This document shows, one piece after another, positions 26,480 to 40,252 of a DNA stretch of 64,000 bases. Source of the DNA: Pseudomonas poae. GTDB taxonomy: Bacteria > Pseudomonadota > Gammaproteobacteria > Pseudomonadales > Pseudomonadaceae. Every line of letters starts with the position of its first letter. The first letter of the stretch is position 1. The notes below the pieces were generated by a model. The model had not been told where the DNA came from. It did no database searches and saw only the letters and a list, made by a program, of their open reading frames with translations. The translations under genes and the position numbers were made by a program. The stretch lies in contig CP110972.1 in assembly GCA_028869255.1 (NCBI GenBank), forward strand, positions 4,717,001-4,781,000. The letters are read 5' to 3'.

Positions 26480-26673
26480 AACTATTGCAATTTGGGCAAC
26501 AGTCATTATCTTGTTACACTCTGTACCCCACCGCTCCCCTGCGTTAATTTGACGCATCGACGAGCGCAACGGCAAAGACAGCCTCCCCGCGCCCCCAAAT
26601 TTCCCTCGACTGATTTCCAGGGCTCTACACTGGGAATCTGTCTTAAAGCCGCTGACTTCAGCGGCTTTTTTTT
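26480..26673 (+). ncRNA. Candidate small RNA or long leader ending in a strong terminator
   Basis: Between the composite repeat and the oprD-type gene there is a promoter-like pair, TTGCAA then TATCTT with 16 bases between (about 26490-26516). C-rich unpaired runs follow (CCTCCCCGCGCCCCC), and then a hairpin with an uninterrupted T run at 26647-26673. This looks like a stand-alone transcript of about 150 bases. The alternative is an attenuator in the porin leader. No known RNA family was recognised. Confidence 0.35.
26647..26673 (+). terminator. Rho-independent terminator upstream of the OprD porin gene
   Basis: AGCCGCTGA and TCAGCGGCT pair around a 2-base loop and are followed by eight T residues. 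It lies 70 bases before the GTG start of the porin gene, so the porin is read either from its own promoter after it or by antitermination. Confidence 0.8.
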
Positions 26674-26742
26674 GCCGTAAAAAAAGGCCAGGCACACCCC
26701 CACGACATTGGCCGTTTTCGATTGACCAAAGGAGCCTTACCG

Positions 26743-28065
26743 GTGAAGAACTCGCTAACGCTTACCCCGTTATTCCTCGCGATTGCAGCAACGATCATCC
26801 CCCTTGCCCACGCAGCAGCCCCCCCACCCGCCGACGGTTTCGTCGAAGGCTCACACCTCACGATCAACACCCGCAACTACTACATGAACCGCGACCGCCG
26901 CGACATCCACACCGACGACAGCAAGGAATGGGGCCAGGGCTTTCTCGGCACGTTCGAATCCGGCTACACCCAGGGCCCCGTCGGCTTCGGCCTCGACGCC
27001 CACGCCATGCTCGGGCTCAAGCTCGACGGCGGTGGCGGCACCGACGGTTCCAGCATCCTTCCGTACGGCAGCGGCAACGGCAAAGCGCCCGGCTCGTTCT
27101 CCACCGCGGGTGGCACCCTGAAAATGCGCGCCTTCGACACCGAGCTGAAGGCCGGCGACCTGTTCCTCAACAACCCGGTGATCGCCGGCGGCATGACCCG
27201 CATGCTGCCGCAGACCTTCCGTGGCGTGAGCCTGACCAACCACAGCGTCGACGGCTGGATGCTCGAAGGCGGCCATGCCAGCTTCACCAAGCTCTACAAC
27301 CAGAGCGGCCATCGGCGCATCGGCACCAGCTACGGCGCCCTGCCGACCAACACCGACAGCCAGCACATGAACTGGGCCGGTGTGTCGTTCAGCGGTATTG
27401 ATGGCCTGACCAGCAACCTGTACGCCTCCGAACTCAAGGACGTGTGGCACCAGTACTACTACGACCTGGACTACACCTACGCGCTCAATGACCTGGTCAG
27501 CCTCAACCCGGGCCTGCACTACTACCACACCCAGGACACCGGCCAGTCGTTGCTCGGCACTATCGACAACAACACCTACAGCCTGCATTTCACCGTGGGC
27601 GTGGGCAACCACAGCGTCACTGCCGCGTACCAGCGGGTCAATGGCAACACACCGTTTGACTACATCGCCCAAGGCGACAGTGTGTACCTGGACAACTCCC
27701 AGCAATACTCGGACTTCAACGGCCCCAACGAGCGCTCGTGGAAGCTCAAGTACGCCTACGACTTCGCGGGCCTCGGCATGCCCGGTCTGACCTCGGCGGT
27801 GTCCTACATCAGCGGCAAGACCGACCTGACCAAGGTTGACCCGCAAAGCCGTGGCTACAGCGCCTGGTATAGCGCCGACGGCAAGGACGCCAAGCACTGG
27901 GAACGGGATATCGACCTCAAATACGTGGTGCAAGGCGGCAAGGCCAAGGACTTGGCCGTGCGCCTGCAGTGGGCGACCAACCGGGGCGGCAATGGCTACT
28001 CGGCGGTAGACCGCGATGTGGATGAATACCGGGTGATCGTCGACTACCCGATCAACGTGTTCTGA
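26743..28065 (+). CDS. OprD-family outer membrane porin
   Basis: A 440-residue protein. The signal peptide fills residues 1-25 (ending LAHAAA), and the mature protein opens with [22 protein letters not shown], the standard OprD start. The pattern of alternating strands and aromatic girdles runs to the C-terminal IVDYPINVF, ending in the terminal aromatic residue needed for outer membrane assembly. The GTG at 26743 is chosen because AAAGGA lies 9 bases upstream and the signal peptide begins there. OprD-family porins take up amino acids, aromatic acids or other small carboxylates; the specific substrate is not readable. Confidence 0.93.
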   Translation: MKNSLTLTPLFLAIAATIIPLAHAAAPPPADGFVEGSHLTINTRNYYMNRDRRDIHTDDSKEWGQGFLGTFESGYTQGPVGFGLDAHAMLGLKLDGGGGTDGSSILPYGSGNGKAPGSFSTAGGTLKMRAFDTELKAGDLFLNNPVIAGGMTRMLPQTFRGVSLTNHSVDGWMLEGGHASFTKLYNQSGHRRIGTSYGALPTNTDSQHMNWAGVSFSGIDGLTSNLYASELKDVWHQYYYDLDYTYALNDLVSLNPGLHYYHTQDTGQSLLGTIDNNTYSLHFTVGVGNHSVTAAYQRVNGNTPFDYIAQGDSVYLDNSQQYSDFNGPNERSWKLKYAYDFAGLGMPGLTSAVSYISGKTDLTKVDPQSRGYSAWYSADGKDAKHWERDIDLKYVVQGGKAKDLAVRLQWATNRGGNGYSAVDRDVDEYRVIVDYPINVF

Positions 28066-28151
28066 GACTCGAATCTTTCTTTTGAACCAGTGATTTAATT
28101 TTCATCGCGTAGAACTAAACTGCCAGTATCTTCCCGGTTGAAGTCTGCGCG

Positions 28152-29645
28152 ATGAGTCAACACCGTGTTCGTACCCCACCTGCACACCCGGAGCGTTTGC
28201 TGATTCTCGGCAGCGGCCTGACTGTCGCCCTGATTGTGATCATCGTCGCAGCACTGCTGATCCGCGAACACAGCAGCACTCTGCAGGCGGCCAAACGCTC
28301 AACCACCAATATTGCCCAACTGATCAACGCCGACGTACTGCGAAACGTCGAGCTATATGACTTGGCCCTCACAGGGCTGATTGCGGCCACGCAACGCGAA
28401 GACCTGTCCCCGGTTGCCGCGAATATCCAGCATCTGGTGCAGTTCGACTTGTCCACAGCCGCACCGTTCAAGGGCGAAGTGCTGTTGCTGGATGCCGGCG
28501 GCAATGTCATTGCAGACTCATCGACCCTGCAGCCTACGCCGCGCAATTTTGCCAACCGCGATTATTTTCAGGCACATGCAAAGGACGCCCAGGTCGGTTT
28601 GTTTATCAGCCGTCCGTTCAAGATCCATTGCAACTGCGACCAGGTATGGCGGATGGCATTCAGCCGTCGCGTGTCGGGCCCCCATGGTGAATTCGCCGGC
28701 GTGGCGGTGGCGACCATGCGCCTGGCGTATTTCGATCAGCTGTTCAGCACCCTGACCATCGGCAACGGCAGCAGCGTCAACCTGCTCAACAACAAAGGTA
28801 TTCTGCTGGCCCAGCAGCCACTGCTTGAACGCGACATGATCGACAAGGACCTGAGCGAGCGACCGAACTTCAAGCGCATGCTGCGTGAAGGCAATGGCAG
28901 CTTCCAGGCCATCTCGGCGGTCAGTGGCCAGGAGCGCCTGTACACCTTCACCAATGTCGGCAAACTGCCGCTGATTGTGGTGGTGGCGCTGTCCAGCCAG
29001 GATGTATTCGCCCCCTGGAAGCGCGCCGCGCTGTTGACCAGCGGCGCTACCGGCATTCTCTGCGTTGGCCTGCTGTGGCTGACCTGGATGCTGCGCCGGG
29101 AATTGCGCCGTCGTTATCGTGCTGAACGCGTGCTGTCAGAACTGGCAGCCACCGACGCCCTGACCGGCCTGGCCAATCGGCGCGTGCTGGATGAACGCCT
29201 GCGCCTGGAATGGGACCGCGCTCAGCGCTCCACCGAACCACTGACGGTGCTGATGATCGACGTGGACCACTTCAAGGCCTTCAACGACCGCCACGGCCAT
29301 CAAGGCGGTGATTTGGCGCTGCGTACGGTGGCGCAAGTGATCGGCAGCAACATCCGCCGCCCGGCCGACCTGGCGGCACGCTATGGCGGTGAGGAGTTTG
29401 CGGTGGTGTTACCAGTGACCGATGCCAAAGGCGCGATGGTCATTGCCGAGCATATCCGCAGCAGCGTCGAACACTTGCCTCGGGTGGCACAGAGCGAGCG
29501 GCCGATCACGGTGAGCATTGGTATGAGTACCTGGGATAAAAGCCGGCGCATGTCCCTGGAGGCGTTGCTGCTCAGTGCGGATCAAGCGTTGTATGAAGCC
29601 AAGCACACCGGGCGCAATCGAATTGTGGAGGCTGCGACACTCTAA
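28152..29645 (+). CDS. Diguanylate cyclase with periplasmic PDC/Cache sensor
   Basis: A 497-residue membrane signalling enzyme. Helix 1 is at about 18-38, a double-Cache (PDC) periplasmic sensor at about 45-285, and helix 2 at about 295-315. The GGDEF domain follows (about 325-495), with the active-site GGEEF near residue 413. The inhibitory I-site RPAD lies exactly five residues before it, so feedback control by cyclic di-GMP is expected. Both catalytic and inhibitory sites look intact. No phosphodiesterase (EAL) domain is present. It is probably monocistronic, 86 bases after the porin gene. Confidence 0.93.
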   Translation: MSQHRVRTPPAHPERLLILGSGLTVALIVIIVAALLIREHSSTLQAAKRSTTNIAQLINADVLRNVELYDLALTGLIAATQREDLSPVAANIQHLVQFDLSTAAPFKGEVLLLDAGGNVIADSSTLQPTPRNFANRDYFQAHAKDAQVGLFISRPFKIHCNCDQVWRMAFSRRVSGPHGEFAGVAVATMRLAYFDQLFSTLTIGNGSSVNLLNNKGILLAQQPLLERDMIDKDLSERPNFKRMLREGNGSFQAISAVSGQERLYTFTNVGKLPLIVVVALSSQDVFAPWKRAALLTSGATGILCVGLLWLTWMLRRELRRRYRAERVLSELAATDALTGLANRRVLDERLRLEWDRAQRSTEPLTVLMIDVDHFKAFNDRHGHQGGDLALRTVAQVIGSNIRRPADLAARYGGEEFAVVLPVTDAKGAMVIAEHIRSSVEHLPRVAQSERPITVSIGMSTWDKSRRMSLEALLLSADQALYEAKHTGRNRIVEAATL

Positions 29646-29725
29646 GTAGCGCAGCCCTCCCCCTGTGGCGAGCGGGCTTGCCACAACAAGCTCGCTTGCC
29701 ACACTAGGCCGGATCGCTACGCGCA

Positions 29726-29754
29726 TAAAAAAAGGCCACCCTAAGGTGGCCTTT
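29726..29754 (-). terminator. Terminator of the dcw cluster after lpxC
   Basis: AAAGGCCACC and GGTGGCCTTT pair around a 4-base loop. On the minus strand the stem is followed by a T run, 26 bases after the lpxC stop codon. It ends the division and cell wall transcript. Confidence 0.85.
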
Positions 29755-29780
29755 CAAAACTAAAGAAAGAGAGTTGTTAC

Positions 29781-30728
<948 letters not shown>

Positions 30729-30804
30729 TCAACAAAGGCTGGCGATAATAGCAGACCAGACCTTTGCTGAACACCAATCACCTTCATAGCCCTGATACAT
30801 TCCA

Positions 30805-32010
30805 TTAATCGGCCTGACGACGCAGGAATGCCGGGATGTCCAGGTAGTCCAGATCATCTTGCGGATTCGGGCTACGGGACGCCGCAGCACCGGCCTGAGC
30901 CTGGTTGCGCATCACGGTCGGACGGTCCAGGTCACGGTAGTTTACCGACGGCAGTTCCTGGCGCGAAGGCGCTGGAGCGGCAGCCGATTGGCTGGCGTGG
31001 CTGGCTTGGCTGTTATGCAGGGTGTTGTCGATAACCTTCACAGGCTTCTCGATTTTAGCGCCCAGGCCGGTCGCAACCACGGTCACGTGCAGCTCGTCGC
31101 GCATGTCCGGATCGATAACGGTACCGACTTTGACCATGGCGTGCTCGGAAGCGAAGGCTTCGATGATGCTACCCACGTCGGAGTACTCACCCAGGGACAG
31201 GTCAGGACCGGCGGTGATGTTCACCAGGATGCCGCGTGCGCCTTGCAGGTTCACGTCTTCCAGCAACGGGTTGCGGATGGCCGCTTCGGTGGCTTCACGT
31301 GCACGGTTAGGACCGCTGGCGCAGCCAGTGCCCATCATCGCCATGCCCATTTCGCTCATCACGGTACGTACGTCGGCAAAGTCGACGTTGATCATGCCTG
31401 GGCGCTTGATGATGTCGGAAATACCGCGAACGGCACCCGCCAGTACATCGTCAGCCTTGGCGAACGCGGACAGCAGGCTCGCGTCCTTGCCCAGGATGGT
31501 CAGCAGCTTCTCGTTGGGAATGGTGATCAACGAGTCGACGCTTTCAGACAGCAGACGGATACCTTCGTCGGCGATCTGCATACGCTTGCGGCCTTCGAAC
31601 GGGAACGGACGGGTCACGACGGCAACCGTCAGAATCCCCATTTCCTTGGCCACTTCGGCAATGATTGGTGCTGCACCGGTACCGGTACCGCCGCCCATGC
31701 CGGTGGTGATGAACACCATGTTGGTGCCTTGCAGCACTTCAGCGATACGCTCGCGGTCTTCCAGAGCGGCTTGACGGCCGACTTCCGGGTTGGCGCCGGC
31801 GCCGAGGCCCTTGGTCACGGCTGTGCCCAATTGCAGGATGGTCCGCGCGCCGATGCTTTTCAGCGCCTGGGCATCAGTGTTGGCGCAGATGAATTCAACG
31901 CCTTCAATGTTGCTCTTGACCATATGGTTGACAGCGTTGCCGCCGCCACCACCAACACCAATCACTTTGATGACCGGGCTGGCGGGGATGTTGTCTACGA
32001 GTTCGAACAT
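30805..32010 (-). CDS. ftsZ: Cell division GTPase FtsZ
   Basis: A 401-residue tubulin homologue that forms the division ring. The GTP-binding tubulin signature GGGTGTGAAP is near residues 105-114. The T7 loop reads NVDFADVRTVM, around 205-215. A variable linker (about 320-380) separates the core from the conserved C-terminal peptide LDYLDIPAFLRRQAD, which binds FtsA and ZipA. All parts are intact. It lies 66 bases after ftsA. Confidence 0.98.
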   Translation of the reverse strand: MFELVDNIPASPVIKVIGVGGGGGNAVNHMVKSNIEGVEFICANTDAQALKSIGARTILQLGTAVTKGLGAGANPEVGRQAALEDRERIAEVLQGTNMVFITTGMGGGTGTGAAPIIAEVAKEMGILTVAVVTRPFPFEGRKRMQIADEGIRLLSESVDSLITIPNEKLLTILGKDASLLSAFAKADDVLAGAVRGISDIIKRPGMINVDFADVRTVMSEMGMAMMGTGCASGPNRAREATEAAIRNPLLEDVNLQGARGILVNITAGPDLSLGEYSDVGSIIEAFASEHAMVKVGTVIDPDMRDELHVTVVATGLGAKIEKPVKVIDNTLHNSQASHASQSAAAPAPSRQELPSVNYRDLDRPTVMRNQAQAGAAASRSPNPQDDLDYLDIPAFLRRQAD

Positions 32011-32076
32011 GTTCCCTCTCCTTTCGTTTTCTCTAGTTTTTTCGCCTACTGCTTACTGCGGTGTTGCGGTAAATCT

Positions 32077-33339
32077 TTAGAAATTGCCCTTGACCCAAGC
32101 CTGCAGCCGCTCGAACAACGGGGCTTTCGCCTCGTCGTCGCTGCGGTAGCTGTCACGGTTGCTCGGGCCCGACAGGGAAATGCCGTCGGTCTGCTTTTGC
32201 AGCCCGTACAACAGCAAGCCCACACCGGTGGAATAAATCGGGTTGCGCACCACGTCGCCCAGGCCCTTGACGCCATGGGGCACGCCCAGGCGGACCGGCA
32301 TGTGGAAGATTTCCTCGGCCAGTTCGACCGCGCCTTCCATCTTCGAGGTGCCGCCGGTCAGCACGATGCCGGCCGGGATCAAATCTTCGTAGCCGCTGCG
32401 ACGCAGTTCAGCCTGGATCAGGGTGAACAGCTCGTCATAACGCGGCTCGACCACTTCGGCCAGGGCCTGGCGCGACAGCTCACGCGGTGGACGGTCGCCG
32501 ACGCTTGGCACTTTGATGGTTTCACCGGCACCGGCCAGTTTGGCCAGCGCACAGGCGTAGCGGATCTTGATTTCTTCGGCGTACTGGGTCGGTGTACGCA
32601 GCGCCATGGCGATGTCGTTGGTGACCTGGTCGCCGGCAATCGGGATCACGGCGGTGTGACGGATCGCACCTTCGGTGAAGATCGCGATGTCGGTGGTGCC
32701 GCCGCCGATGTCGACCAGGCACACGCCCAGCTCTTTCTCGTCGTCGGTCAGTACCGAGTAGGCCGAAGCCAACTGCTCAAGAATAATGTCGTCGATTTCC
32801 AGGCCGCAGCGGCGCACGCATTTTTCAATGTTCTGTGCGGCGTTGACGGCGCAGGTCACCACGTGAACCTTGGCTTCCAGACGTACGCCGGACATGCCCA
32901 AAGGCTCGCGAACGCCTTCCTGGTTATCGATCACGTAGTCCTGCGGCAGGGTATGCAGCACGCGCTGGTCAGCCGGGATCGCCACGGCTTGGGCAGCGTC
33001 GAGGACGCGCTCAAGGTCGGCCGAGCTGACTTCGCGGTCGCGGATCGCCACGATGCCGTGGGAGTTCAGGCTGCGGATATGGTTACCCGCAACGCCAACG
33101 AACGCCGAGTGAATCCGGCAACCGGCCATCAGCTGCGCTTCTTCGATAGCGCGCTGGATCGATTGCACGGTGGACTCGATGTTCACCACCACGCCCTTCT
33201 TCAGGCCCCGGGACGGATGCGTGCCAATACCGACGATTTCGATCGTGCCGTCTTCCCCGACCTCGCCCACCAGCGCCACCACCTTGGAGGTGCCGATATC
33301 GAGACCGACGATCATTTTGCCGCTTTGCACGTTTGCCAT
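32077..33339 (-). CDS. ftsA: Cell division actin-like protein FtsA
   Basis: A 420-residue actin-fold ATPase that tethers FtsZ to the membrane. The phosphate 1 motif is IVGLDIGTSKVVALV (about 9-23). The 1C (SHS2) subdomain lies around 85-165, phosphate 2 is LVDIGGGTTDIAIF (about 205-218), and the adenosine motif is VLTGGTSKMEGAVELAE (about 335). The C-terminal amphipathic membrane-targeting helix is FERLQAWVKGNF. The gene is complete and lies 15 bases after ftsQ. Confidence 0.98.
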   Translation of the reverse strand: MANVQSGKMIVGLDIGTSKVVALVGEVGEDGTIEIVGIGTHPSRGLKKGVVVNIESTVQSIQRAIEEAQLMAGCRIHSAFVGVAGNHIRSLNSHGIVAIRDREVSSADLERVLDAAQAVAIPADQRVLHTLPQDYVIDNQEGVREPLGMSGVRLEAKVHVVTCAVNAAQNIEKCVRRCGLEIDDIILEQLASAYSVLTDDEKELGVCLVDIGGGTTDIAIFTEGAIRHTAVIPIAGDQVTNDIAMALRTPTQYAEEIKIRYACALAKLAGAGETIKVPSVGDRPPRELSRQALAEVVEPRYDELFTLIQAELRRSGYEDLIPAGIVLTGGTSKMEGAVELAEEIFHMPVRLGVPHGVKGLGDVVRNPIYSTGVGLLLYGLQKQTDGISLSGPSNRDSYRSDDEAKAPLFERLQAWVKGNF

Positions 33340-33354
33340 GGGTCCTGCCTCTTC

Positions 33355-34224
33355 TTAATTCTTCGCGACAGCGGGTTGCGCTGCCGTGGGCGCAGCCGGT
33401 TCACGCCAGCCGACGGCCAGGCCGTTGGCGTAACGCAGGTCGACGCTCGCAATGTTCGTAATCTGTTCTTTCAAGGTCTTGTCGTAGATGGCAATAAAAC
33501 GGCGCATCTTTTCCACCAAGCGGTCGCGTCCCAGCAACAACTGGATGCCCGGGCCGGAACTGCCTGCCCCGGTCGTCAAAAACCAGCTGCCCCGTTCACG
33601 CAGTTCCAGGCGTGCAATGGAGAAGCCCAGTGGCCGCAGCATCTGGCTCAGGGCCTGGTACTGCTGCATCACTTGCTGTTGCGCCCGCTGCGGCCCGAAC
33701 AGCTGCGGCAGGTGCTCGTAGTTGGCCAGCTCACGCGGGGTGAACGCCTGGCCCTGGTTGTTCAACAGCGCTTCGTCACCCCAGCGGGCCACGGGCAGTT
33801 GCTCTTCCAGGCGGATCGTCACCTGGTCCGGCCATACACGGCGGACTTCGGCGTGGGCGATCCACGGCATCTGTTCCAGCTCCGAGCGCATACCGGCCAG
33901 GTCGATGGTAAAGAAGCTCGCCGCCAGGTACGGGCCAATGCGCTGCTGCACCGCTTGCTGGCTGATGTAGCTCAGGTCGCCTTGCACGCTGATCTTGGTG
34001 ATCGGCCGGTCGGCATACGGCAATAGACGCTGCGCGCCCTCGTAAGTGCCGAAGCCCAACACCACCAGCATTACCGGCCAGAAAAGCGCCTTGAGGAAAC
34101 CAAAGTTGGCTTTCGGCAGGCGCGCCGACATCGGCTCTTTAGCCACCATTCGGCTGGCACCCCGAGGCACCGGCTTGCGGCTCGGTGCTTGTGGGGGCTG
34201 ATGACGAAGCGATGCGCCTTTCAT
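33355..34224 (-). CDS. ftsQ: Cell division protein FtsQ
   Basis: A 289-residue bitopic protein of the FtsQLB divisome complex. It has a basic cytoplasmic tail (1-50), one membrane helix (about 53-72, [12 protein letters not shown]), a POTRA domain (about 80-150, [19 protein letters not shown]) and the beta domain. Start 34224 (MKGASLRH) is used because a longer upstream frame has no family match. The stop codon is 16 bases before ftsA. Confidence 0.95.
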   Translation of the reverse strand: MKGASLRHQPPQAPSRKPVPRGASRMVAKEPMSARLPKANFGFLKALFWPVMLVVLGFGTYEGAQRLLPYADRPITKISVQGDLSYISQQAVQQRIGPYLAASFFTIDLAGMRSELEQMPWIAHAEVRRVWPDQVTIRLEEQLPVARWGDEALLNNQGQAFTPRELANYEHLPQLFGPQRAQQQVMQQYQALSQMLRPLGFSIARLELRERGSWFLTTGAGSSGPGIQLLLGRDRLVEKMRRFIAIYDKTLKEQITNIASVDLRYANGLAVGWREPAAPTAAQPAVAKN

Positions 34225-34228
34225 GTCC

Positions 34229-36619
<2,391 letters not shown>

Positions 36620-36627
<8 letters not shown>

Positions 36628-37690
36628 GGGCCACCTCCAGGCAGATATCGACCACGGTGCGGGTTGCGTCAGGTTTGGCCAGGCGGCTTGCGGTGCTCGC
36701 CATGCTGTTGAGTCGTTCCGGTTGCATCAAAACCTCGGTCAGGCGTGCGGCCAAATCGGCGGCGCCAGTCGTTCTTTGCGGCAGCAGGAAGGCAGCGCCC
36801 TCCCCGGCCAAATATTCGGCGTTGCGGGTCTGGTGATCGTCGATGGCGTGGGGCAAAGGCACCAGCAAGGACGGCAGACCGGCGGCGGCCAGTTCACTGA
36901 CGGTCAGCGCACCAGCGCGACAGACCACCAGGTCGGCCCAGCCATAGGCATGGGCCATGTCTTTGATGAAGGGCTGTACATTCGCCTCGACACCAGCCTC
37001 GCGATAGCGGGTGGCGGTGATTTCATCGTGGTTCTTGCCGGCCTGGTGGAAGATCTCCGGGCGCAATTGCACAGGCAGTTGCGCCAGCGCTTCAGGCAGC
37101 AATTTATTCAGCGGTTCGGCGCCCAGGCTTCCGCCCAGGATCAGCAGATGTGCCTTGCGCCCGGCCAGGGCCTGACGTGCGATGCCCATAAACAGTTCGG
37201 TGCGCACCGGATTGCCGGTAGTGCGGCGTTTGCCCGAGGCACTGAAGGTGTTCGGGAACGCCTCGCACACTCGCGCCGCCAAGGGCACCAGCAGGCGGTT
37301 GGCGGTACCGGCGACGGCGTTCTGCTCGTGCACGATCACCGGCACACCGGCGAGCCTGGCGGCAACGCCGCCGGGGCCGGTCACATAACCGCCAAAACCG
37401 AGCACACACACCGGCTTCAATTCACGGATGACCTTGCGCGCCTGCCACACCGCTTTAAGCAACACGAACGGCGCCTTGAGCAGGGACAGCTTGCCCTTGC
37501 CACGCAGGCCGCTGACGTTGATCAAATGCAGCGGCAAGCCGGCATTCGGCACCAATTCATTTTCGATCCCACGCGGCGTGCCCAGCCAGTGCACGGTATA
37601 GCCACGGTTCTGGAATTCCCGCGCACAGGCCAGGGCCGGGAACACGTGGCCCCCGGTGCCGCCCGCCATGATCAGCACGTTAGCGCCCAT
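36620..37690 (-). CDS. murG: UDP-N-acetylglucosamine-undecaprenyl-PP-MurNAc-pentapeptide GlcNAc transferase MurG
   Basis: A 356-residue GT-B glycosyltransferase that makes lipid II on the inner membrane. The N-terminal G loop is [14 protein letters not shown] (about 8-21). The second loop is [11 protein letters not shown] (about 98-108), and the donor-site region is [27 protein letters not shown] (about 250-276). It overlaps the ftsW end by 11 bases. Confidence 0.97.
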
Positions 37691-38903
37691 GGGCTGGCTC
37701 CTCGGCGAAGTCGCTTTCGCTGAACTCCATCTCTTCGCTGCCCAGGTGGGTTCGGCTCTCCCACTCGATGCGCAGCAACAAGCCCAGGCATGCGCAGCAA
37801 ATCACCAACGAACTGCCGCCGTAACTGAGGAACGGCAAGGTCAGGCCCTTGGTCGGCAGCAGGCCGACGTTCACACCAATGTTGATCAGGAACTGGCCGA
37901 TCCACAGGAACGACAAGCCATACGCCACGTAGGCGGCGAAATACTGTTTGGCCTTCTCGGCCCACAAGCCGATGTACATGCCGCGCACGCACACAAACAC
38001 GAACAGCGCGACGGTGCACAACGAACCGACCACGCCCAGCTCTTCGGCAAGCACCGAGAACACGAAGTCGGTGTGCGCTTCCGGCAGGTAGAATTGCTTC
38101 TGCACGCTGTTGCCCAGGCCCACGCCCAGCCACTCGCCGCGACCAAAGGCGATCAACGCCTGGGTCAACTGGTAGCCGGAGCCGAACTGATCGGACCAGG
38201 GGTCGGTAAAGGTAATCAGACGTGCCATCCGGTAGGGTTGCGCCTGCACCAGGATGGTCACTGCGGCCACCGCCAGCACCACCATCAGGGTGAAGCGGAA
38301 CAGGCCGACGCCGCCGAGGAACAGCATCGCCGCCGCCGCGCCCATCATGACCACGGTGGCACCGAAGTCCGGTTCCATCAGCAGCAGGCCGGCCATCGGC
38401 AGCAATACGATGAATGGCTTGAAGAAGCCCATCCAGCTCTCGCGCACTTCTTTCTGGCGCCGCACCAGGTAGCCCGCGAGGTAGATCACCACGAACACCT
38501 TGGCGATTTCCGACGGCTGCACGTTGAACGCGCCGAAGCCGATCCAGCGCATCGAACCGTTCACCTCGCGGCCGATGCCGGGCAGGATCACCATGATCAG
38601 CAAGCCGAACGCCCCGATCAGCATCAGCCAGCCCAGGCGTTGCCAGGTGGCGATGGGGATCATCATGGTCACGATGCAGGCGCCCAGGCCGATCACCAGG
38701 TAGACCAAGTGGCGGATCATCATGTACAGCGTGTTGCCCGACTGCACGGCGGCCACTTCGGAAGACGCTGACGTGATCATCACCAGGCCCAGGCCCAGCA
38801 GTGCCAGGCAACCGGCGAGCATCGGAAAATCAAGGTCGATACCGCGCCCGGTGATAATCGGCGACGGATACGGCTTGATGATGTTTCTGAAATTGAGGTT
38901 CAT
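37680..38903 (-). CDS. ftsW: Lipid II polymerase FtsW
   Basis: A 407-residue SEDS-family septal peptidoglycan glycosyltransferase with about ten membrane helices between residues 20 and 385. The catalytic Asp is in LMEPDFGATVVM, and the signature GLLPTKGLTLPFLSYGGSS is near 320-338. Start 38903 (MNLNFRNII) is used, because the open frame further upstream lies inside murD. It overlaps murD by 4 bases. It works with FtsI, encoded in the same cluster. Confidence 0.96.
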   Translation of the reverse strand: MNLNFRNIIKPYPSPIITGRGIDLDFPMLAGCLALLGLGLVMITSASSEVAAVQSGNTLYMMIRHLVYLVIGLGACIVTMMIPIATWQRLGWLMLIGAFGLLIMVILPGIGREVNGSMRWIGFGAFNVQPSEIAKVFVVIYLAGYLVRRQKEVRESWMGFFKPFIVLLPMAGLLLMEPDFGATVVMMGAAAAMLFLGGVGLFRFTLMVVLAVAAVTILVQAQPYRMARLITFTDPWSDQFGSGYQLTQALIAFGRGEWLGVGLGNSVQKQFYLPEAHTDFVFSVLAEELGVVGSLCTVALFVFVCVRGMYIGLWAEKAKQYFAAYVAYGLSFLWIGQFLINIGVNVGLLPTKGLTLPFLSYGGSSLVICCACLGLLLRIEWESRTHLGSEEMEFSESDFAEEPAHGR

Positions 38904-40246
38904 GCCAAGCCCTCCACGGCGCGGGCGAACAGCTGGCCGCGCTCTTCGTAGTTCTTGAACATGTCGAAACTGGCGCACGCCGGCGACAGCAGCACCGCAT
39001 CGCCCGGCTGGGCCAGGGCTTTGCACTGGGCGATGGCGTTGTCCAGCGAGGTGGCGCGTACTTGCGGCACGGCGTCACCGAGGGCGGCGGCGATCACATC
39101 GGCGTCGCGGCCCATCAGCACCACGGCGCGGCAATGCGCAGCCACCGGGCCTTTGAGGTCCTTGAAGTCGGCGCCTTTGCCGTCGCCACCGGCGATCAGC
39201 ACCAGCTTGCCGTCGATATCGGCACCCAGGCCTTCGATGGCAGCCAACGCAGCACCGACGTTGGTGGCCTTGGAGTCGTTGTAATAGCTGACGCCATTCA
39301 GGTCGCGTACCCATTGGCAGCGATGCTCAAGGCCGCCGAAGGTGCGCAGGCTCGACAGCATGGCGTCGAACGGCAAGCCCACGGCATGCCCAAGCGCCAA
39401 CGCCGCCAGGGCATTGGACTGGTTATGCGCGCCACGGATTTTCAGTTCGCGCACCGGCATCAGGTTCTGGAATTCGAAGGCCAGGTATTTCTCGCCGTTC
39501 TCTTCACGAATACCGAAGGCCTTGAAATCAGGTTTGCCCAGGCCGAAGGTCCAGCAAGGCATGCCTTCGCCCATCAGTGGACGGCTCAGCGCATCCTGGC
39601 GGTTGACCACAAATTGCTTGGCACCACGGAAGATCCGATGCTTGGCCAGGTGGTAGGCCGGCAGGCCGCTGTAGCGGTCCATGTGGTCTTCGCTGACGTT
39701 CAGCACGGTGGCCACTTCGGCGCCCAGGTCGTGAGTGGTTTCCAGCTGGAAGCTCGACAGCTCCATCACGTACAGCTCGACGTCGTCGCTAAGCAGGTCC
39801 AGCGCCGGGGTGCCAAGGTTGCCGCCCACGGCCACGCGCTTGCCGGCCGCAGCCGCCATCTCGCCGACCAGGGTAGTCACGGTGCTTTTCGCGTTGGAAC
39901 CACTGATCGCAATGATCGGCGCCTTCGCGTTACGCGCGAACAGGTCGATATCGCCGGACAGCTTCACGCCACGCGCCGCTGCAGCTTGCAGGGCCGGTGT
40001 CGCCAGGGCCAGGCCCGGGCTCACGTAGAGCTCGTCGGCGCGGCACAGAAATTCGACATCCAGCTCGCCACAGCGCACTTCCACGTGCGGGTAGTCACGG
40101 CGCAGCGTGACCAGCTCCGGTGGATTTTCCCGCGTATCGGCCACGGCAAACGACGTGCCCCGGTTCGCCAGGAAGCGAACCAGGGACATGCCGCTCTTGC
40201 CGAGGCCGACAACGATGCGGAAGTGGTCTGAAGCGATCAGGGACAC
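38900..40246 (-). CDS. murD: UDP-N-acetylmuramoyl-L-alanine-D-glutamate ligase MurD
   Basis: A 448-residue Mur ligase. The N-terminal VVGLGKSGMSLVRFL binds the UDP substrate. The ATP P-loop is GSNAKSTVTTLVGEM (about 115-129), and the conserved HRCQWVRDLNGVSYYNDSKATN is near 305-326. It adds D-glutamate in the cytoplasm. The gene lies 6 bases after mraY and overlaps ftsW. Confidence 0.97.
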   Translation of the reverse strand: MSLIASDHFRIVVGLGKSGMSLVRFLANRGTSFAVADTRENPPELVTLRRDYPHVEVRCGELDVEFLCRADELYVSPGLALATPALQAAAARGVKLSGDIDLFARNAKAPIIAISGSNAKSTVTTLVGEMAAAAGKRVAVGGNLGTPALDLLSDDVELYVMELSSFQLETTHDLGAEVATVLNVSEDHMDRYSGLPAYHLAKHRIFRGAKQFVVNRQDALSRPLMGEGMPCWTFGLGKPDFKAFGIREENGEKYLAFEFQNLMPVRELKIRGAHNQSNALAALALGHAVGLPFDAMLSSLRTFGGLEHRCQWVRDLNGVSYYNDSKATNVGAALAAIEGLGADIDGKLVLIAGGDGKGADFKDLKGPVAAHCRAVVLMGRDADVIAAALGDAVPQVRATSLDNAIAQCKALAQPGDAVLLSPACASFDMFKNYEERGQLFARAVEGLA

Positions 40247-40252
40247 TCGTTT

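Noticed and set aside
30859..34026. A 1055-codon open frame on the plus strand opposite ftsZ, ftsA and ftsQ
   Set aside because: It is antisense to three certain genes, is rich in His/Gln/Arg as expected from reversed GC-rich codons, and shows no family motif.
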